NCBI GenBank assembly: GCA_029339505.1
Contig: JAQISU010000167.1
Location: 86,001 to 150,000 of the forward strand
Direction of reading: 5' to 3'
Source: Unio delphinus
Lineage: Eukaryota > Mollusca > Bivalvia > Unionida > Unionidae
DNA: 64,000 nt
The position numbers and the translations under genes were made by a program. Positions within the stretch are counted from its first letter, which is position 1. Each line of letters begins with the position of its first letter. Positions 58,198-64,000 of this stretch are shown piece after piece. The notes beneath the pieces were generated by a model, which was not told where the DNA came from, did not search any database, and worked only from the letters and a program-made list of their open reading frames with translations.

Positions 58198-58565
58198 GTT
58201 GTTTTCTTCTATCTTTTTCTTAATTATGTTAGTTAAATTGCATTCTTGTTGTTGCGGGTTTAGCGTCAATTATCAGCACATAATGGGCGGCCACATTTTG
58301 AGGCCATTTTAGCTAGTGAAGGGAAAAAAACTGAAAAATCCCAGAAAAAAAATCATCGACTCAAGGGCAGTTACTGACAAACATTTTTCATACTCACATT
58401 GGCCGAGGTCATATAATGATCAAACCCCGCAGACGTAAATCGTTTTGATTCCGGGTTGCATTACGTCATGAAAAATCTGACCAAGCGACATTCTGCTTTT
58501 AAACATAAATGTTATAATGATATTTCCAATCATTAAATTACCTATGAACATGAAGAATGCCAGAA

Positions 58566-58766
58566 TCAAATGAAGAAAATACAACGCGCACTTGGATGGA
58601 CAGGAAGATCTGGAGCTGGAAGAAACACAATAAACCCAGGAGAAGGTGGTGGTGGAAGAAGAAGTGGAAGAGTAAGTTCTGGTCGTCGGGGTGGCAGAAG
58701 AAGTGGCAGCAGGGATGTACCAGGTGACCTGATCATGATATCCTGCTCAACAACATGACTGAGCAA
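58566..58766. repeat. GGA/AGAAGTGG-rich low-complexity patch
   Basis: Repeated GGTGG, GGAAGAAGAAGTGG and similar purine-rich text gives open frames on both strands (Gly/Arg-rich on +, Pro/Leu-rich on -). Neither has a recognised domain, and I read them as consequences of composition. Confidence 0.5.
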
Positions 58767-58867
58767 AAGGAAATTTAAAAACTGTAGAATTCATTTGTTG
58801 GAACAGAAAATTACTGACAGCAAGATCACAATTTATTCAGTCATCTGCCCTGTGTACCTTTACCTAT

Positions 58868-58869
<2 letters not shown>

Positions 58870-58962
<93 letters not shown>
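58870..58962. repeat. (AT)n(GT)n compound microsatellite
   Basis: AT units to about 58,904, then GT units. It truncates the gypsy RT on the left. Confidence 0.97.
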
Positions 58963-58966
<4 letters not shown>

Positions 58967-58969
58967 CTT

Positions 58970-59800
58970 ACGATTATAACCTGTAGGTCCTAAAAGAGAT
59001 CGCACTTCATTTTGTAGTTGAACGTACGGCTTTCCGAAGTTGGTCAACCTTAGCACTGGCTGAGGTTAATGTATCCTAATTGAGCATGTGTCCTAAATAA
59101 GTCATTCTTCGAAATCCTACATGACATTTTGAGGGTCGGGAGGTGAACTCTGTCTAAGTCATTCCAAAACTTTTCTCAGTAAGATCACGTGTTCTTCCCA
59201 AGTAGGTGATGCCAATGATAAATTGTACACGAAATTGGAAACTCCGGTCCCTATACAAGGTTATAACAGTTTCCTCGTCAATCAGATGAAAATGCTGGGT
59301 GCGTTCTGGACCCCGAACGGCATTACTACCCATTGGTATTCCCATCTGGTGTTGCCAAGGCAGGTTTTGGACGGTCTTCTTTACGAACTGGAATTTGCCA
59401 TATCCCTTATACAAGTCAATTTTAGAAAAATACTTGGCTTTGGTTACTCAGGCAAATATGGACTTAGGATCCGGTATCATTTTGAACTGAAATTATGTGA
59501 CCCTGTTTAATTTTTTATAGTAGACACAAAAGCGGTTATTACCATATTTATTCTGGATCTAAAAACAAATGGTGAACTAAGTGCAGATTCGGCTGGTTTA
59601 ATGACCCCAAAGTACAGTATAGTTCTTATTTCGTCCCGTAGAGTTTCTAACTTCACAAGAGGTAGTGGATAGGGTTTCCGTTTCACACATTTCATCCAGC
59701 AACTTCAAACTGAACTCCTCCAAGTTATTCATGCCTGGTGTTTCTGTCAAGATGCTTGAGTAGTCGTCGAGCATCTCCTCCACCTCTTCCGTTGTTCTGA
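58970..59800 (-). pseudogene. Gypsy reverse transcriptase, Gmr1-like element
   Basis: Right to left: pre-RT block MLDDYSSILTETPGMNNLEE (59,783-59,720); KRKPYPLPLVKLETLRDEI and GVIKPAESALSSPFV (59,700-59,590); MYKGYGKFQFVKK (59,410); MGIPMGSNAVRGPERTQHF (the 'MPFGLxxAPxTFQ' region, damaged); and PSKCHVGFRRMTYLGHML with KVDQLRKAVRSTTK (59,130-58,990). The catalytic YxDD segment is not legible. It lies downstream of the integrase on the same strand, the reverse of the usual Ty3/gypsy order. Truncated by the microsatellite. Confidence 0.87.
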
Positions 59801-59929
59801 CTTTAACTTTACGTCAAGGACGATATCGACGTAGGTCTCATCCCTCGCCAAAGGACAACTAAGAAGTACTTCCGCAACATCTCTGTTGTCGTCAGGTTCT
59901 TCAGTCATCACTTTAACAACCACGAACTT

Positions 59930-60770
59930 AGTGGGTTATCTCCCTTTTACGATAGCATTTAAGAAGGTTAACGTGGTACAAAGTTCTTTTATCTCCTGGA
60001 TACGGTAGTTTTGTCCACCCTTCTTTTCCGTTACAACGAACGGTCTCCTCCATGATACTTGGAGTCTGTTGTGCTCAAACGGTAACAACAATAACTCTTG
60101 TCAACCGCTTGAAACTTCCATTCTTTCACCCTCTTGTCGTAGTACTTGGCTTGAGGTCCTCTTGTGTCACGAATATTCTTCTGGGCCAAGTTGCAAACCT
60201 TCCTCTAGCTTTCTACAGAGATCAGTAACACACTGATACGTTGTTCGTTAAGTCCTCAGATGTTTTTTTCATCCATCCATAACTAGATTGAGGTACTTCG
60301 TTGTACGCGAAAACTATCGCGGGAAGGTATCAATCCCAGTCCTTGGGTCGACCTTCGCACAACTTGCGCTGCGCGTGATACATGATAGTAGTCGGGTGCC
60401 TAAGGGAAAGTAACCAGTTCACTTCTGCCATCACCCTGCTAACAAACTGCGTCCCTTGGTCAGTTAGTATCCCTTCAGAAACATCAACTCTGGACCAAAC
60501 TCCTAAAAACGCCTCAACGACCGTAACGGAATCAATGCTTTTCAACGCAACGGCCTCCATGTATCGGGTAGCGTAATCAACAATCGTGAACACATAACGA
60601 TATAACATTCGGACGCGGGCATTATCGGACCTACATTTATCGCCACATTGGAGAAAGGTTAAACAATCAGAGGCGTGGTTCCCAGTGGAACTGGGCTATG
60701 TGAGGTTTTAAGTGGCACCCGCTGATATTTGTCACATGACAGACAAAACCTCCTTACACAAAGGTAAAAT
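59930..60770 (-). pseudogene. Gypsy integrase, Gmr1-like element
   Basis: Right to left: zinc-binding end RRFCLSCDKYQR (60,740); core open block 60,330-60,608 with FTIVDYATRYMEAVALKSID and SEGILTDQGTQFVSRV (second catalytic Asp); then 'MYHAQ' joined directly to LCEGRPKDWD, so the catalytic Glu segment is deleted; YNEVPQSSYG; then in other frames LAQKNIRDTRGPQAKYYDK and VKEWKF, and the end LYHVNLLKCYRKRE (about 59,950). The end passes through an acidic linker straight into the RT at 59,783. Confidence 0.87.
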
Positions 60771-60980
60771 CTTCCACTTGAAGTCTCCTTAATTCACCAT
60801 TTATCAAATGGTCAATATTTAAAGTCTAGGGGTTCAGCGGTTTCCACCCTGACCTTTCGCTCTACGACCCCACGTGTAGATGTGTGCACGTCATAAGATT
60901 AGACAATGACAACACATACCTACATCCTAAACTTACATCGTGCGACAATTCTCACAAGTACGCTGCTTTAAATCTCCTTT

Positions 60981-61349
60981 TCACATACTGCGAATCAAGG
61001 TTGATGTAGAGAACCGAGAATCTCTAGTCCTATTAGCAAATTGGACTTTCACTGTCTCACCTGTATAATCAGTAGATTTGAGAAATATTCTATCCACCAA
61101 GGCCGGGTAACTACAAACGGTGTCATACAGTAATCTAGCTTTGTCTCCATTGACTGTATCTGTAGCTGTATTTGAACATTGTACTGTTTTACACCTTCTA
61201 CCAGTCCCCCAGGTCACTTCATTTAGCGAAAGGTAAGGTTGTAATAAGGTTGCATAGTGGGTTATTCTAAGTATACTTGTGGTTGAATGCTTCTGAGCGC
61301 TGTGCATACGTATAACATAATATCGTGTATCTTGCATTTCAACAATCAC
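60981..61349 (-). pseudogene. Gypsy retropepsin (protease) region, Gmr1-like element
   Basis: The 122-codon frame holds KARLLYDTVCSYPALVDRIF and TGETVKVQFANRTRD, the retropepsin core in which the catalytic D-T/S-G triplet reads DTV, so the glycine is lost. The N-terminal part of the frame has a protein-like composition but no motif (Gag or linker). Next on the strand come linker, integrase and RT. Gag is not recognised and neither LTR was found on this strand nearby. Confidence 0.8.
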
Positions 61350-61904
61350 TTATACACTGGTATAAATTCAAATTTAAATTATTAAAAGCAGTGCAAAACA
61401 TATGTAAAATGGTTAAAGATTCGTACTACTAAACATTTAATACCACATTTTGTGACTAAACATATCATTAAAAGTGTTTGTGCAACATTCAGTAAATGCG
61501 GCTTTTCAAATTTTAAAAGAATTTGCTATTCTTTCCTCACTTTAAATAAAAATAAAGAGTGCGTAAGCAAAAACTGTTTGCAATTAAAGTAAAAAATATT
61601 TTCTTAAACATTTTATCATTGAATAAACTGCTTGTACATTATAAGGCATCAACTTTGAAGTTAACTTAGATTAATTGATATATAAAAAATGAGTAGCACC
61701 AATCGAAGGAATAATTGTATCAAGAACCTTGATACGTTCCGGTTTAAATCATTTACTTGCGTTTTTTCCACATCCATCAAGGCCAGATGACACAAAAACT
61801 GAATAAGCTCTTTTAAATTTATTTAAAAGGTCCGTAAGTGCATTAACTTGCAAAGTGAACTAGAATTGTGATAAAAAAATTGGTTGCTTGCAAATGACAG
61901 AATT
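61350..61904. other. Gene-less AT-rich stretch
   Basis: No coding motif seen upstream of the gypsy protease block. Confidence 0.5.
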
Positions 61905-62190
61905 GTATATTTAATTCATATCACTACAATGTATGTCGTGGCAGTTTATAGCGATTTTTAGCAATGGGTCATCATCCCGCAGACATGCAGTATGATGTCC
62001 CACCCATTCACATTATCCTGACATCAGGCCGACCAGTCCTAACACTAACCTCTTAATGCCGAGCACCAAACGAGACAGCTGTTGGTAGCATTTTTGTAAG
62101 TCTTTGATGTGACTCGGTCGGAGTTCAAACCACGACATCCCGCTTAAGAGGCGGACGTTCTAACCACTAGGTCATTGATGCGGTCTATAA
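61905..62190 (-). mobile_element. tRNA-derived SINE, 5.9-kb family
   Basis: Aligns with 5,918-6,236 from TCATATCACTACAATGT to the head end TCATTGATGCGG, but the tail portion is missing. The head keeps AACCACTAGGTCA (inverted A box). Confidence 0.88.
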
Positions 62191-62920
62191 GTCGAGTCAA
62201 ACTGCAAACAACGAAGATCCTGATATGCTATTATCTTATGCGCATGCAGATTAGAATCTACGTTGTTTGTTATATATACTGATCCTATTAAACTGCACCG
62301 AACCAGATTTGTCAGCACATTATGCGCTGCAGATTCCTGTGCAGTTTGCAGTTAGTCTAGTCTTATAAACGAGTACATACGATATGTACATACATCTCGA
62401 TAGATTATAAACATCTTAGCTTGGTCTACACGTTAATAAACAGAGATAACTACTTTTGAACATGTAATGTTCTGACAAAATACAATATAAAATATCGAGT
62501 CTTTAGACAAAAGCAAGATAATTTTTGAAAACCAATATTTCTTCATATTTTCATATCCCTAATTAAGCCAATATCCTATGAATGACTGTCAATTGAATAT
62601 TAGCTCCTTTTTTCCCTCTTACCATGCCCACGGGTGTATTTTGAGTCCTTTTGAACTACCAGATAATAGAGCAGTCTGCTGAAAGGAATAAATAAATACA
62701 CAAATAAATAAATTAAATTTTATGGAAGGTGTACGCAAAAATATTTGGACTAAAGTAATAACTAAGAGTGAAATTTTTTGGTGGTGTTGTTACTGGGAGG
62801 TGTGGTGTATATTTGTCATTTTTGCGATATGAGGTTAATTAACCAAGTAAATGGAATGAGAGCTTTGGTACGTCTTTCAGCCTTAAAATCGTCAGGTGAC
62901 TGGCTGGACCCATGAATCAT
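62191..62920. other. Gene-less AT-rich stretch
   Basis: Nothing recognised. Confidence 0.5.
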
Positions 62921-62929
62921 GTTTCTAGC

Positions 62930-63189
62930 TAGTGATTCATCAAATACACGAATGTTCAGTAGAAACTGGTAGAATGGGCTACTTCCGTCAGATAATGTTG
63001 GCCAGCGAGGAATTTGTCTTAGGAAATATTGTGGGACATGGACAAGTAAGATAATTTAATAGCAGACGCTCTTTCCCGTATATAACAATATATTATATAC
63101 ATGAGTTCTTTTAACTTCAGGTGTAAATTGGTTTGTGATAAAAAGAAGGTTTTATTATATAAACCTTCTTTTTATTTAATGGGGGAAGG
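62930..63189 (+). pseudogene. Gypsy RNase H tail and polypurine tract
   Basis: In the + strand, with stops, the reading NRKLVEWATS near 62,960 and DNLIADALSRI near 63,055 is the C-terminal end of gypsy RNase H (usual 'DNxVADALSR'). A stop follows at once. About 100 bp later the purine tract AATGGGGGAAGG (63,178-63,189) abuts the LTR and would prime plus-strand synthesis. No integrase lies between RNase H and LTR. Confidence 0.75.
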
Positions 63190-63992
63190 TGTTACATATA
63201 TTTGATTTAAATAATTTATTTATTTTTGTCAGATTCAAATTTGACATTTTGGATTAAAAATTCATTCATTGGGAAATTTTTCTAGATATTTTCACTTCAC
63301 AAGTAAACAACAGATGTTAACCTCATTTTCTGACCTTGCTTCAGAGTGTAAACAAGCTTTTAAAATGATTGGTTGATTCCAAGGACATTAGAGCTTTATT
63401 TTAAAAATAATTGGTTGATTCCAATGACATCTTTCTAGATCATACTGTATACGTGACTTTGCGAGCATGGGTTCGTTCTGTGACCTTCTAAAAAATCACG
63501 TGACCCCTTCGTGTTTACGAGTGAATCAGAATATAGCTGTGTTTTAGAAGCTAACGGTTCAGTAGTTAGTTTGGGCTTTAGAATACAAAGATGTGTGAGT
63601 TATTGTTTCAGTGTAAATTATTTCAATTCGTTTGGGATCAAGATGAATTTATTGTGTTATTTATCTAGAAATTACTTGTGCTCATTTGAATTATTATTAA
63701 AATAAAAATGACTTCATCACGTACATCGTCGTCCATATTGGATCACATCGTCAAGATTTGAACCGGGAACTATTAGGACATTTTATTATCAGGACTCTTG
63801 CAATTCCACTAGTGGATTATATTTTGAATTCTTTTTGGATTAAATCTTGTGCTTGATTCTCTAAAACCGTAAGTTTTTTTATTTTCTTTTATGAAAATAT
63901 TTGTACTCAATAAATTGTTTGTTAAATTTTTACAAGCTTGTTATTTTCACTTCTTTCTATGTTGCTGCTTATTCGAGCCTAAGCACGTAACA
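63190..63992 (+). mobile_element. 3' LTR of a gypsy element, 803 bp
   Basis: Starts TGTTACATATATTTGATTTA directly after the polypurine tract and ends CCTAAGCACGTAACA; TGTTAC..GTAACA are the inverted ends expected of an LTR. Contains an AATAAA-type signal (CAATAAATTG, 63,908). It matches 30,603-31,427 (inverted) over the full length and 9,022 onward partly. Confidence 0.92.
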
Positions 63993-64000
63993 CATGTTCT

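Noticed and set aside
58566..58766. Gly/Arg-rich (+) and Pro-rich (-) ORFs
   Set aside because: Both arise from a purine-rich simple patch; there is no domain, splice or neighbour support.
30603..63992. A single 33-kb element bounded by inverted repeats (LTRs at both ends)
   Set aside because: The two LTRs are inverted, the left one has its own target duplication and the right one has its own polypurine tract, so they are independent insertions.

Overview
The window looks like a stretch of a marine invertebrate nuclear genome, most likely a mollusc (perhaps a bivalve). It is AT-rich, has long microsatellites and no compact gene order, and contains tRNA-derived SINEs, several LINE types, Ty3/gypsy elements with Gmr1-like domain order, hAT elements and Polinton/Maverick (adintovirus-like) remnants. 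The species is an inference. Almost everything recognisable is transposon- or virus-derived and mostly broken. The only convincing host coding sequence is two terminal exons encoding thrombospondin type-1 repeats (TSRs) at 33.7 kb (+) and 55.5 kb (-), plus a weaker candidate exon at 36.6 kb (-).

Region by region. 0-5.4 kb: no gene seen, one minisatellite and a CT/CTAT microsatellite. 5.46-8.33 kb: a LINE (-) with an inserted SINE that has perfect 12-bp target duplications. 9.0-18.0 kb: Polinton remnant A. An old LTR abuts a DD35E integrase (+), which converges on a superfamily-1 helicase/HNH gene (-). A capsid module follows on the minus strand: adenain-like protease, small membrane-active-like protein, major capsid protein (MCP), and a glycine-rich minor protein. 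This module is present twice as an exact 2,943-bp tandem duplication, and the conserved gene here called X lies upstream of it. 18.6-19.4 kb: a gypsy reverse transcriptase (RT) fragment. 19.7-27.0 kb: remnant C, with a protein-primed-type DNA polymerase B (PolB) of about 3.3 kb, an X-like gene and a second type of integrase (F54H12.3-like), all minus strand and full of frameshifts; a 167-bp hAT MITE with an 8-bp target duplication lies beside it.

27-33 kb: microsatellites, minisatellites and a solo LTR with ATAT target duplications. 33-43 kb: TSR exon, hAT copy, 152-bp palindrome, L2-like LINE 3' end, a pair of direct repeats and a second SINE family. 43-46.4 kb: unassigned coding-like sequence, then remnant B (X and minor capsid gene, + strand), collinear with remnant A. 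46.4-47.4 kb: hAT end and a gypsy protease-integrase remnant. 48.9-54.1 kb: two further LINE types, with a hAT transposase fragment between them. 55.4-55.7 kb: second TSR exon. 56-64 kb: SINEs, microsatellites, a gypsy element with order protease-integrase-RT (the Gmr1 arrangement), and a 3' LTR with polypurine tract just after an RNase H tail.

Working together: remnants A and B keep the same X - minor protein order, and A continues into MCP, membrane peptide and protease, which is the structural module of an adenovirus-like virion. C supplies the replication gene (PolB) and another integrase. None is intact. The two copies of the A module share nonsense codons, so the duplication happened in the host genome after the element had decayed. 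I translated and aligned by eye; family names come from recognisable motifs, not from searches.
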